Shown piece by piece: positions 21,456 through 32,522 of a DNA stretch of 64,000 nucleotides (position 1 is the stretch's first letter; each line of letters starts with the position of its first letter). The stretch is from the NCBI GenBank assembly GCA_947311845.1, contig CAMZMU010000049.1, positions 11,286,879 to 11,350,878 on the forward strand, in the 5' to 3' direction. The position numbers and the translations under genes were made by a program. The stretch is from Poa pratensis. Its lineage: Eukaryota; Streptophyta; Magnoliopsida; Poales; Poaceae. Under the pieces are notes generated by a model. It was not told where the DNA came from. It worked only from the letters and a program-made list of their open reading frames with translations, and searched no databases.

Positions 21456-23790
21456 TAAGCACGACTTTAGCACTACCTCCCATCGGTTTTAACCGTCGTA
21501 CGGAAAGAGCTACCTATGTACAATTTGACAGTGTAAATGGTGATATTCTTTTCGGATTAGAGGGTGTATGTTATTTTGTGATCGTCATAATTTGTACTAT
21601 TTTCATGAGTATGTATCCCTTACTAGAAGGGTAAGGCGCGCGATGCCGCACCTAATGTATATTAGAGTATAACATGTCTTTAATACTCCATATATATAAA
21701 TAAGTGTATTATCTATAAACCTATTAGTTTCCATTTTGTCATCTTGATTGTCTAGTAAGCAGTTTTTTCCCCGTCACAAACCAAATCCACTTCACACAAA
21801 ACATTATAGGTAAAAAAAAATAGAAGCTATAGATATGCCTTGGTAGGTTTTGAAATAATAAAAGTCACTGGTATTAAAAAATACTTGGGCATGCAGACAC
21901 ATGTAACTATCTTAAACGTGAAAATGTTGCTTAATAAAATTGAGGGAACCATTTTTTGTACCAAAAAGATTCAAACAACAACAATTACTATTTGAAATTC
22001 TAAGTGATTCCCAATAGTTAGAAGAAATACCATCAGATCATATATATATTTTTCTTTATTTACCACTACCATGATGTGAAACAAAACTGAAAAATTGCAT
22101 GGTATTTCTTTGAGAACGTTCTTTAGGAAAATCATAATAAATTGAGAATTGCAAAAAAAAACTTCTAGAAGACATCGTTGCTGCAATTGTCATCCTCTCG
22201 CCCACGCTGCTCCAGGGAGAACTCTAGAGTCAGGTCTCCCATATCGGACTATGGCGGTATGCGGCGCCAGGAGAGAAAACTGCGTTGAGACGCACGTCCA
22301 TAACAGCGAGTCTCGACAGCGTAGTGCAGTGGGTTCTCGATGGCGGGACCATGCTGATGGCCGCACGCAGGAGGGTGGTGTTGTCTCGCGCGCGTCGTCC
22401 TGACGTCGACGACATGTCAGGCAAGGTCAATGTGTTGATCTCTTCAAAAAATGGGTAGACTGAAGAGGGAGGTAGCAACTTCTAGTGTGTACGTAGACTA
22501 TGCGTACTTTACTGGACCGGTTTAGATTCCCGGCTCGCCGTTGGTTGGTTTTGTGAGTCATCTGATTTAGATGACGTGTATTGGTGTGAGGTTAGGGCAC
22601 TTGGCAGCGATCAGGACCACTCCATTTTTTTTTGCATTATGACAAATATCGAGAAAAATGACTTTGACCGATTGATTTATTTGTTTTGTGAGACTTTGTT
22701 GAATAATATAATAAAAAGTTGTATGCTCATTTTTATGCCCTGCAAATTCATGTCAGGAGCATAATCTATCTATAGGATTTTCAGCACGAATGGATGGTAA
22801 AAATAGGGTGTATGACTAAGTGCATGTTAGAAAACATCTCTTTGTGCAACCGGGCACACAATTCCGGAACGCCCCGAGACCAGATACAAGGTAAAAACGA
22901 TTTTTTTACGACCTGAGACATGGAACCACAAGCACCAAGCAGTATATATTTTAGGAAAAAATTCACAAACTGAAAGTGCGGCCACAATTAAGATTAGATA
23001 TTTATTTTTTTCGAGCTCTACCTTTTTATCATAACTTACAAGTGGGGTCAAAATTAAGGAGAGCTATCTATTTGCATAACCTAAAAAGTGAGGCCACAAT
23101 TAAGAAGATATCTTAATTTTTTAGATAGCTTAAACGTGGGTCACAAACATCAAGAGATATATACTTTTAGAATTTTTTATTCCAACCTGACAAGTGGTGC
23201 CAGGGTGAAGGAGAGGCCTCTATTCCTAGGGACTGACAAGTGGGGCCAGGGTGAAGGAGAGGCCTCTATTCCTAGGGAGCTTAGTATTCTTAGAGATGTT
23301 TGTGCATCACAGCCTTTTCTCGAAAGAAAGTCCTCCGGGTACTTGAACTTGCTAATGCGCGAATCTGTAGCTCTTGGCAAGAAATAAAACTCTGGTATAA
23401 AATTTAAACGTATCATAAATGTGAGAAGAGATTTTGTACTCCCGAGTTCCACTTATCCTAATATTTTTAAAAGGCTGAAAACAATATTTAACAGTCCTTT
23501 AATTTTTTTTGAGATGTAGTCAATAGCTGAAAATGATTTTTTTAGATGTAGGAAATAGATCTCTAATTATTTACATGTAGGAGTTTCTGTTTAATACTTT
23601 TGAAATTTAAAACCCGATTTTTTTTTTTTAAATAGCTACGTGAAGCTGCTCGGGATCAATTCCTGGTCCGAGTAGTTTACTACGTAGCATGCATGTTGTA
23701 GTTGGCACTTGGCAATGCATGTACTACGGTACTAGCCCGAGTCCACACACACGGTAGCACGTGAGCCAGTTTCCATGTAGGTTTGAAAAG
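21456..23790. other. Intergenic segment of duplication unit 1
   Basis: The whole stretch recurs at 29014-31350 with only small changes, so it is part of the segmental duplication. It is mostly A/T-rich. A G/C-rich island at 22180-22460 reads open on the + strand (around ITASLDSVVQWVLDGGTMLMAARRRV) and may be a fragment of an unidentified coding sequence. A 46-bp tandem repeat lies at 23187-23278. Confidence 0.5.
23187..23278. repeat. 46-bp direct repeat, two units
   Basis: Units 23187-23232 and 23233-23278 begin CTGACAAGTGG and end TTCCTAGGGA, differing by one base. The same pair is present in unit 2 at 30734-30825. Confidence 0.85.
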
Positions 23791-23882
23791 TTGAGTCGGT
23801 TCAAACGGAAGCCATGTCCGAGTAGTACTGTTTTTTTACGACAATTTCGTCTAGGTATCGGTTAGTCCAGAGGTTGTGCGTG

Positions 23883-23891
23883 TATATATAA
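23883..23891 (+). promoter_or_regulatory. TATA box of F-box gene 2
   Basis: TATATATAA inside the block GTGCGTGTATATATAAGCAC, which is shared with gene 4 (31434-31442) and, with changes, with genes 1 and 6. Confidence 0.55.
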
Positions 23892-24122
23892 GCACACACC
23901 CTACGTCCTGAAGCCCTTAAGAGCAAGAACAAGAAGCAGGTGTCAATTCCGCGTTCTGGACAGTATTGAGGGGAATCAGACCCTTCGCTGCAGGGAAAGG
24001 TACGCTCGCACGATCGATCTAGGAGCGGTCTACAATTTTCACTCTTCCTCACGAGGTTCGGATCTCTTAATTCACCAGACCCTCCAACTGTTTTCAGTTG
24101 CCCAATCGCAGGAGATCGGTCC

Positions 24123-24905
24123 ATGGACGTGGCGCCGCCGCCGCCGGTGCTGGAGGAGCCGCCAGCAAGGGACTGGTCGCTGTTGCCCCTTGACGTGCTC
24201 TCATCGATCTTCGTCAGGCTCAGTGCCGTCGGCGTCCTCGAGGGTGCCGGCCTCGTGTGCCGCTCGTGGCGCGACGCGGCGGAGGCCCCAGACGTGTGGC
24301 GTGTCGTGGAGATGGATGGCCACGAGATCATGGATAAAAAGTATTTAGACATGTTGCCCGCGATGGCGAAGGCACCCGTCAACCGTTCCGCTGGACAGCT
24401 TCGGGTCTTCGCAGGGAAGATGTTTGTCACCGAGGAGTTCCTCAAGTACATGGTGGAAAGGTCTTTTCTTTCATCATGTTCCTGGGCATCATTCTACTGC
24501 ATGCATGCAGGCTAGTGCTAACTAGATCTATCCTGTAACAATGTTTTTTGCAGGTCACCGTCACTGACTACCCTTCGGCTCGTATCCTGCGTCACCACCC
24601 TATTCAGCGCACGAGTTGCTGATGAATTATGCGAGTCACCTCTGAGCGAGCTGCGTTCCCTTGAGCTTGACAACGTTAACGTCACCGTGAATCAACTCAC
24701 CGCTGTCCTTGAGAACTGTCCTGTCTTGGAGGTTCTTACCGTGCGCGATTGCCCAGGGATGTACGAGGAAGACGAGCATGTCCTGCGAGCGAAATTCGCC
24801 CGGATAAAGACCCTGACGTTCGACTGTGATGATGATGATGATGATTATGATGATGATGATGATGATGATGATGAGTACTACTCCTGCTGCAAAGAATGTG
24901 GTTAA
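24123..24905 (+). CDS. F-box gene 2, type B, with acidic C-terminal tail
   Basis: Exons 24123-24460 and 24554-24905 join in phase to 690 nt (229 residues plus stop). It lacks the 60-residue N-terminal arm of type A and starts MDVAPPPPVLEEPP directly before the F-box (RDWSLLPLDVLSSIFVRLS, LVCRSWRDAAEAPDVWRVVEM, residues about 17-62). Leucine-rich segments follow (LTTLRLVSCVTTLFSARV, LRSLELDNVNVTVNQLTAVLENCPVLEVL). The end is a run of Asp residues coded by a GAT repeat, then EYYSCCKECG. The expected role is SCF substrate recognition, as for gene 1. No break is seen. Its 3' flank carries a cyclophilin retropseudogene. Gene 4 is its damaged duplicate. Confidence 0.83.
24828..24873. repeat. GAT microsatellite coding poly-Asp in F-box gene 2
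   Basis: Fifteen or so GAT triplets with one TAT interruption code about six Asp, one Tyr and eight Asp. The paralogous tract in gene 4 (32378-32439) is longer and has GAC triplets in the middle. Confidence 0.9.
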
Positions 24906-24956
24906 GCGTGACTCTAGTACTACCACCAAATTCCGATCCGTTAGCTGCCATTTACA

Positions 24957-26989
24957 TTTTTTTAATCTGGAGTACTTATATAAAGAGTGAAAGGCACCGG
25001 AGGTCATGAAGTTGCGCAGAAAGGAAGGATTGGTCACCAAGTTGCGAAACGTCAATTCCTGGTCACGAAGTTGTGGATTTGCAAAACTTTGGTCATTCCG
25101 TCACGGCGACCGTTAAATCGATGACGTGGCAGTCAGTTTTTTTGCAAAAAAACCTTCAAATTTTGTGTCTTCTACGGGAGCACCCTTGAGCAGCTACGGT
25201 GAGCGCCGAAGCAGCTACGGCGAGCGCGCCGTCGGCCGGCGAGGCCGGCGCGGCTCCGGCGAGAGCGCGCCAGCAGCCCGGCGAGGCCGGCGCGGCTCCG
25301 GCGGGAGCGCGCGAGCAGCTACGGCGAAGACGGATCCACAGTCAGCCGCCACGGGTCACCTCCTCCCAGCGCCAAAGGTTGACTTTGCTCGATCCGCCGG
25401 TCGCTCCTCGTTCCCCAATCCGCTCCTCATCTCCTCGACTGGTTGGACGGCACCGCAACGGCGTGTCCGGCCGGTGGGCGGCGGCGGTTGGCCGGTGGGC
25501 CGCTGGGATTCGTCTCGTCGCCGGCGCCGTGCTCGATGAGCACTGAGGAAGAGCACAGCAGCAGGTAGCAGTTGGAGTAGCAACTAGCGTGAGTGCCCAG
25601 GCTAGCTAGCTACAAGCTTCTATGATCCACTGCTGATTCCTACAAAGATCCAACGCGCTGCAGTATTTTCTCCTCCTCGCTGCTGCGCACCGAGCCAGTT
25701 GAGGTTCGAGACTTAGCTCGTGTTAACTGAAGACAGAAAAACAGAGGGAGACTGAATTTTGGTGCAGTGCTTTTCGGCTTTGTTCTCCATTTGTTCTGAA
25801 GATAAACAACGACGTGTGAGTCCTGCAGATCATGCTCCCTACGTCCTGGAACAAGTCCACGCTCCACGGGCCTGCCCTCCTCGCCGACGGTGCTCCGGCA
25901 CTCACCGTAGCTGCTCAAGGGTGCTCCCGTAGAAGACACAAAATTTGAAGGTTTTTTTGCAAAAAAACAGACCGCCACGTCATCGATTTAACGGCCGCCG
26001 TGACGGAATGACCAAAGTTTGGCAAATCCACAACTTCGTGACCAGGAATTGACGTTTCGCAACTTGGTGACCAATCCTTCCTTTCTGCGCAACTTCGTGA
26101 CCTCCGATGCCTTTCACTCTTATATAAAACAGGAAGTAAAGTTAAATAGATTTGGACAACAAGCACACGATTGTTTCTTTCTGGAGGAAGGCATATGATA
26201 TGAATGTCCATTGGAAACGCATGTCTTCTTGGTGAGGCTGAAAAAACACCATCTTGCTCGCCGTTAAACAGATGAAGCATTTTTCGTCTCCATCTCTCGA
26301 CTTCTAACGCTGATTCAAAAAGTCTTCTCTTCAGAATTCTCTGCTTCACAACTCTCCACTTCAATATCATAATAGTAGGTCGATAGAATCTCAGTTAGCT
26401 CAATCGTCATTACAAAAATGGCTTCTTTACGGTTGGAAGGCCCTCTAGTTTTTTTGACATATCGTCACCCTAGTGACCCTCCCGAATACAGCATACTGGC
26501 CATCAAGGTGGGGAGCATCACCAAGAAGGATAGAGAAGGAAGATGAGGCATTGTCTGGGTCGGAGTGCCTTCCCATCGAGAGAATTCCCCTGACATGCTT
26601 GACAATACTAAATTCACCACCAATTGATTTCTCTGCCTGTTGTTCCTGCTCTTCATTCATAGGGGCTCTTCTACCTCCCACAACAGCAACAACTTGTGCA
26701 ACGAAACCCTTGTCAACCCGAAAGAAGTGATTTGTGTTATAGCATCCAAGCCACACAAGTTTGAAGATGTGGTCAGCTGTCTTGGGTGCAACATGAGGAA
26801 AGAAGACAAACTCAATGTCCCCATGATTGTCTGGAAGACGACGCGGACGGATCCGAGGTTGGGATCCGAGGCGTAATACGTTGAAGCGCGGCGGGGGCTG
26901 CGGCTGCAACGAAGCAGAGGAGGGCGGCGACGACGTGGTGGAGCAAACCCGCCATGTTTTATAACTCCTCTTTCTTGTTTCTGCTTCTT
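24957..26989 (-). pseudogene. Processed pseudogene of a CYP23-like cyclophilin, copy 1 (interrupted)
   Basis: Coding remains run on the minus strand from ATG 26955 to about 26275. They start with a signal-peptide-like MAGLLRH segment and continue with HGDIEFVFFPHVAPKTADHIFKL, NHFFRVDKGFVAQV, GRHSDPDNASSSFSILLGDAPHLDGQYAVFGRV, a region preceding STYYYDIEVESC in shifted frames, and ALEVERWRRKM. This order matches Arabidopsis-type CYP23 peptidyl-prolyl isomerases. No introns are present, several frameshifts occur (after the leader, and at 26466 where a G is missing), a T-run follows the left duplication (a poly(A) tail on the minus strand), and CTGCCA-type duplications flank it (24945-24956, 26990-27002). 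It is therefore a retrocopy, dead as a gene. A Mutator-like element splits its 3' UTR. Confidence 0.85.
24985..26119. mobile_element. Mutator-like element 1 (non-autonomous, possible Pack-MULE)
   Basis: The 1135-bp element has terminal inverted repeats of about 220 bp (starting GAGTGAAAGGCA at 24985 and the complement ending at 26119) and a 9-bp target duplication TTATATAAA (24976-24984, 26120-26128). The empty site with a single TTATATAAA is seen in the duplicated unit at 32542-32550. It codes no transposase. The interior (25210-25890) has a G/C-rich part with an open frame of about 110 residues on the + strand (SAEAATASAPSAGEAG) followed by an A/T-richer non-coding stretch; this could be a captured gene fragment. 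Confidence 0.9.
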
Positions 26990-27002
26990 CTGCCAATGTA
27001 CA

Positions 27003-28099
27003 CTTTATTTGACGATGTAACTGACAACATTGTTTTTGGATCAGAGAGAGTAGATTATTCTGCGATCCTCATAATTTGTAGGAGTATTACTTTCATGACA
27101 GTTGTATATATTCATTTAGTTTTCCTATTCTGTTTACTCTTCCTTTTAGCATAATCGAGCGACTCTCCGCTACAATAGATGATGAATTATCTCATAATCC
27201 AACAACTCTCCGCTACAACTGTGTGGATCCGAACCTGCATCGAGCTAGGTTCACGGCATGCCATCACTCGCGAAGTCGGAGACATGACGATTTTCCATTG
27301 AAGTTGTTTGTAGGATCATTCTTGTACTCTTCATGTAAACTAAACTCGCGCAATAATTGACTAATCTATTTTGTTGAAGCATTTATAAGGTATTTTTTTA
27401 TTTTATAGCTTAAAAAACCAAACATTAATTGAACCAGTGAACCAGCGGTCCGACCGGTAAAAACCTAAACCGACGGCCTCACCGGTTCGATCACCGGTCC
27501 GATTTTTTAAAGGCAGAACCCCTAAGTTGACAACATGAACTGGTTGACCGGCGATTTCGCTCGGAACAAAGAGGCTGAATCACCCAACACAAGGCCACCT
27601 TTCTTGGCGTCCCTGATGTTGTTGGAATAATCTCACATATCATATCGTTTAGTTTTGAAGTTGTGTTTAATTAGTAGAGTACTAGTGTCATAATAAGTAG
27701 CATGCATGTTTTAAATAGTTGGCTATGGCTACTAGTCCGGCCAGTCCACGTTTTGGTAGTCCATGCGATTAGGATAGGTAGGAGTAATAGTTTTGTTGGT
27801 CCAGGTCCTACGTGTATATATATACACACACACAAGGTTACGTTGATTTGTATCGAGTTGAAACAAGAAAAGCAATAAAAAGAGAGATTTAGAGGGTGCG
27901 ACACGCACCCCTGTCACAAGTTTTCGCGTTCGTGTATTCGTCTAGCTTTATATGATCAATCCAGTGGACGAATCCCAACACGGTCTGCTTTAGCCGGCCG
28001 TCGGCCACTCCGGCCCCGGGTCAACCTTTTTCCGTGTCGGCGGCCAGTCCGGTGCCGACGCCCACCTCCCTTCCTTCCCTTTCCTACGCTCGTTCAGCC
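27003..28099. other. 3' flank of unit 1 and upstream region of F-box gene 3
   Basis: The sequence is repeated at 33437-34527 ahead of gene 5. It includes a part (27420-27520) rich in CCGGT words (ACCGGTTCGATCACCGGTCCG, split here over the 20-base limit as ACCGGTTCGATCACC / GGTCCG), a phrase common in dispersed plant repeats. A TATA-like TATATATATA lies at 27815-27824 in the probable promoter of gene 3. No other gene is seen. Confidence 0.45.
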
Positions 28100-29013
28100 A
28101 TGGCGTCGTACTCTGCCTCTCCGCCTAGTTTCTCACGGCGCTGGGAGCGGCTGCCCGCGGACCACTTCCCTCGCATGGCGCGGTCTAGGAGCGTGGAGGA
28201 AGTCCAGCAGACGGCGAAGTGGATGCAGCCTAAGTCCTCCCGCAAATCCATGTGGCGCCGCCGCAAATCAATTGCGGAGGAGCCGCCAGAAAGGGACTGG
28301 TCGCTGCTGCCCCTCGACACGCTCTCTTTGGTCTTTGTCAGGCTCAGTGTTGTCGACGTCCTCATGGGCGCTGGCCTGGTGTGCCGCTCTTGGCTCGACG
28401 CGGCCAAGGTACCAGACGTGTGGCGTGTCGTGGAGATGAACGATGACGAGATCGTTTTCGCGGCCAGCATGTATTCATACATGTTGCGCGCGATGGCCAA
28501 GGTAGCTGTCGACCGTTCCGATGGGCAACTTCAGGTGTTCGCCGGGTGGAGTTTTGTCACAGAGGAGTTGCTCGAGTACATCCTGGAAAGGTATTTTCTT
28601 GGGCGCGCCCTATTTTCTTTCATCATTTGCCGGAAAAGTCTCGACTGCATGCATGTTAGTGCTAAGTCGATCTATCATATAACGATGTTTTTTTTTGCAG
28701 GTCACCCTCTCTGACTACCCTTCTTGTATCCGGCTTCTCCACCCGCTTCAGCGGACGAGTTGCCGATGTCATAAGACAGTCACCTCTGAACGAGCTCCGT
28801 TCCCTTGAAATTTACTATGCTTACCTCACCGTGGATGAACTAACCGCCGTCATTCAGAACTGTCCCGTGCTGGAGGTTCTTACGGTGTTCTATTGCCGAG
28901 GGATGTACGAGGAAGACGAGCATGTCCTTGGAGCGAAATTCGCCCGGATCAAGAACATGACGTTCGAGTACTGTGAACCTTACGAATATAAATGCTGCGA
29001 AAAATGTGGTTAA
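28100..29013 (+). CDS. F-box gene 3, type A (near-identical duplicate of gene 1)
   Basis: Exons 28100-28590 and 28701-29013 have the same lengths as in gene 1 (491 and 313 nt) and join to 267 codons plus stop. The F-box (RDWSLLPLDTLSLVFVRLS) and leucine-rich part are as in gene 1, with a handful of substitutions such as Ser to Tyr at residue 4, Asp to Asn before DDEI, and Glu to Gln in VIQNCPVLEVL. Nothing is broken. The proximal 5' flank from about 28005 matches gene 1, but further upstream it differs and matches gene 5 instead (TATA-like tract at 27815), so genes 1 and 3 probably have different promoters. Confidence 0.85.
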
Positions 29014-30733
29014 TAAGCGCGACTTTAGTACTACCTCCGATCGGTTTTAACCGTCGTACGGAAAGAGCTACTTATGTACAATTTGACAGTGTAAATGGTG
29101 ATATTCTTTTCGGATTAGAGGGTGTATGTTATTTTGTGATCGTCATAATTTGTACTATTTTCATGAGAAGGGTAAGGCGCGCGATGCCGCACCTAATGTA
29201 TATTAGAGTATAACATGTCTTTAATACTCCATATATATAAATAAGTGTATTATCTATAAACCTATTAGTTTCCATTTTGTCATCTTGATTGTCTAGTAAG
29301 CAGTTTTTTTTTCCGTCACAAACCAAATCCACTTCACACAAAACATTATAGGTAAAAAAAAATAGAAGCTATAGATATGTCTTGGTAGGTTTTGAAATAA
29401 TAAAAGTCACTGGTATTAAAAAAATACTTGGGCATGCAGACACATGTAACTATCTTAAACGTGAAAATGTTGCTTAATAAAATTGAGGGAACCATTTTTG
29501 TACCAAAAAGATTCAAACAACAACAATTACTATTTGAAATTCTAAGTGATTCCCAATAGTTAGAAGAAATACCGTCAGATCATATATATATATTTTTCTT
29601 TATTTACCACTACCATGATGTGAAACAAAACTGAAAAATTGCATGGTATTTCTTTGAGAACGTTCTTTAGGAAAATCATAATAAATTGAGAATTGCAAAA
29701 AAAAAAACTTCTAGAAGACATCGTTGCTGCAATTGTCATCTTCTCGCCCACGCTGCTCCAGGGAGAACTCTAGAGTCAGGTCTCCCATATCGGACTATGG
29801 CGGTATGCGGCGCCAGGAGAGAAAACTGCGTTGAGACGCACGTCCATAACAGCTAGTCTCGACAGCGTACTGTAGTGGGTTCTCGATGGCGGAACCGTGC
29901 TGATGGCCGCACGCAGGAGGGTGGTGTTGTCTCGCGCGCGTCGTCCTGACGTCGACGACATGTCAGGCAAGGTCAATGTGTTGATCTCTTCAAAAAATGG
30001 GTAGACTGAAGAGGGAGGTAGCAACTTCTAGTGTGTACGTAGACTATGCGTACTTTACTGGACCGGTTTAGATTCCCGGCTCGCCGTTGGTTGGTTTTGT
30101 GAGTCATCTGATTTAGATGACGTGTATTGGTGTGAGGTTAGGGCACTTGGCAGCAATCAGGACCACTCCATTTTTTTTTTGCATTATGACAAATATCGAG
30201 AAAAATGACTTTGACCGATTGATTTATTTGTTTTGTGAGACTTTGTTGAATAATATAATAAAAAAGTTGTATGCTCATTTTTATGCCCTGCAAATTCATG
30301 TCAGGAGCATAATCTATCTATAGGATTTTCAGCACGAATGGATGGTAAAAATAGGGTGTATGGCTAAGTGCATGTTAAAAAACATCTCTTTGTGCAACCG
30401 GGCACACAATTCCGGAACGCCCTGAGACCAGATACAAGGTAAAAACGATTTTTTACGACCTGAAACATGGAACCACAAGCACCAAGCAGTATATATTTTA
30501 GGAAAAAAATTCACAAACTGAAAGTGCGGCCACAATTAAGATTAGATATTTATTTTTTTCGAGCTCTACCTTTTTATCATAACTTACAAGTGGGGTCAAA
30601 ATTAAGGAGAGCTATCTATTTGCACAACCTAAAAGTGAGGCCACAATTAAGAAGATATCTTAATTTTTTAGATAGCTTAAACGTAGGTCACAAACATCAA
30701 GAGATATATACTTTTAGAATTTTTTATTCCAAC

Positions 30734-30825
30734 CTGACAAGTGGTGCCAGGGTGAAGGAGAGGCCTCTATTCCTAGGGACTGACAAGTGGGGCCAGGGTG
30801 AAGGAGAGGCCTCTATTCCTAGGGA
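30734..30825. repeat. 46-bp direct repeat, two units (unit 2 copy)
   Basis: Units 30734-30779 and 30780-30825; same sequence as 23187-23278. Confidence 0.85.
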
Positions 30826-31433
30826 GCTTAGTATTCTTAGAGATGTTTGTGCATCACAGCCTTTTCTCGAAAGAAAGTCCTCCGGGTACTTGAACTTGCT
30901 AATGCACGAATCTGTAGCTCTTGGCAAGAAATAAAACTCTGGTATAAAATTTAAACGTATCATAAATGTGAGAGGAGATTTTGTACTCCCGAGTTCCAGT
31001 GATCCTAATATTTTTAAAAGGCTGAAAACAATATTTAAAAGTCCTTTAATTTTTTTTGAGATGTAGTCAATAGCTGAAAATGATTTTTTTAGATGTAGGA
31101 AATAGATCTCTAATTATTTACATGTAGGAGTTTCTGTTTAATACTTTTGAAATTTAAAAACCGATTTAAATTTTTTTTTAAATAGCTACGTGAAAGCTGC
31201 TCGGGATCAATTCCTGGTCCGAGTAGTTTACTACGTAGCATGCATGTTGTAGTTGGCACTTGGCAATGCATGTACTACGGTACTAGCCCGAGTCCACACA
31301 CACGGTAGCACGTGAGCCAGTTTCCATGTAGGTTTGAAAAGTTGAGTCGGTTCAAACGGAAGCCATGTCCGAGTAGTACTGTTTTTTTACGACAATTTCG
31401 TCTAGGTATCGGTTAGTCCAGAGGTTGTGCGTG

Positions 31434-31442
31434 TATATATAA
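31434..31442 (+). promoter_or_regulatory. TATA box of F-box gene 4
   Basis: TATATATAA in the same context as gene 2. The whole proximal promoter is preserved although the gene is frameshifted. Confidence 0.5.
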
Positions 31443-31673
31443 GCACACACCCTACGTCCTGAAGCCCTTAAGAGCAAGAACAAGAAGCAGGTGTCAATTC
31501 CGCGTTCTGGACAGTATTGAGGGGAATCAGACCCTTCGCTGCAGGGAAAGGTACGCTCGCACGATCGATCTAGGAGCGGTCTACAATTTTCACTCTTCCT
31601 CACGAGGTTCGGATCTCTTAATTCACCAGACCCTCCAACTGTTTTCAGTTGCCCAATCGCAGGAGATCGGTCC

Positions 31674-32470
31674 ATGGACGTGGCGCCGCCGCCGCCGGTG
31701 CTGGAGGAGCCGCCAGCAAGGGACTGGTCGCTGTTGCCCCTTGACGTGCTCTCATCGATCTTCGTCAGGCTCAGTGCCGTCGGCGTCCTCGAGGTGCCGG
31801 CCTCGTGTGCCGCTCGTGGCGCGACGCGGCGGAGGCCCCAGACGTGTGGCGTGTCGTGGAGATGGATGACCACGAGATCATGGATAAAAAGTATTTTGAC
31901 ATGTTGCCCGCGATGGCGAAGGCAGCCGTCAACCGTTCCGCTGGACAGCTTCGGGTCTTCGCAGGGAAGATGTTTGTCACCGAGGAGTTCTTCAAGTACA
32001 TGGTGGAAAGGTCTTTTCTTTCATCATGTTCCTGTGCATCATTCTACTACATGCATGCAGGCTAGTGCTAACTAGATCTATCCTGTAACAATGCTTTTTT
32101 GCAGGTCACCCTCACTGACTACCCTTCGGCTCGTATCCTGCTTCACCACCCTCTTCAGCGCACGAGTTGCCGATGAATTATGCGAGTCACCTCTAGCGAG
32201 CTGCGTTCCCTTGAACTTGACAACGTTAGCGTCACCGTGAATCAACTAACCGCCATCCTTGAGAACTGTCCTGTCTTGGAGGTTCTTACCGTGCGCGATT
32301 GCCCAGGGATGTACGAGGAAGACGAGCATGTCCTGCGAGCGAAATTCGCCCGGATAAAGACCCTGACGTTCGACTGTGATGATGATGATGATGACGACGA
32401 CGACGACGACGATGATGATGATGATGATGATGATGATGAGTACTACTCCTGCTGCAAAGAATGTGGTTAA
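31674..32470 (+). pseudogene. F-box gene 4, type B, two frameshifts
   Basis: This is the duplicate of gene 2, with exon 1 at 31674-32010 and exon 2 at 32105-32470. One G is missing from CTCGAGGGTGCC at about 31793, inside the F-box, and one G from CCTCTGAGCGAG at about 32194 in the leucine-rich part. Each shifts the frame and the first would end the product early in unrelated sequence. Splice sites, promoter and stop codon are conserved. The Asp tract (32378-32439) is longer than in gene 2. The most likely reading is a recent pseudogene; sequencing error is possible but would have to occur twice. Confidence 0.8.
32378..32439. repeat. GAT/GAC microsatellite in F-box gene 4
   Basis: About twenty Asp codons, GAT at both ends and GAC in the middle. 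It is expanded relative to gene 2. Confidence 0.9.
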
Positions 32471-32522
32471 GCGTGACTTTAGTACTACCACCGAATTCCG
32501 ATCTGTTAGCTGCCAATGTACA

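Larger units (their letters stand above)
29014..31673. other. Intergenic segment of duplication unit 2
   Basis: It is a close copy of 21456-24122, including the G/C-rich coding-like island (29730-30010), the 46-bp repeat pair (30734-30825) and the promoter of the type-B gene (TATA at 31434-31442). No independent gene is recognised. Confidence 0.5.

Noticed and set aside
24736..24951. Poly-His protein opposite F-box gene 2 (and 32286-32516)
   Set aside because: Reverse reading of the GAT microsatellite that codes Asp in the F-box gene.
27420..27530. Defined transposon at the CCGGT-rich stretch (also 33860-33970)
   Set aside because: The composition is repeat-like, but no termini or target duplication could be found, and both copies belong to the segmental duplication.
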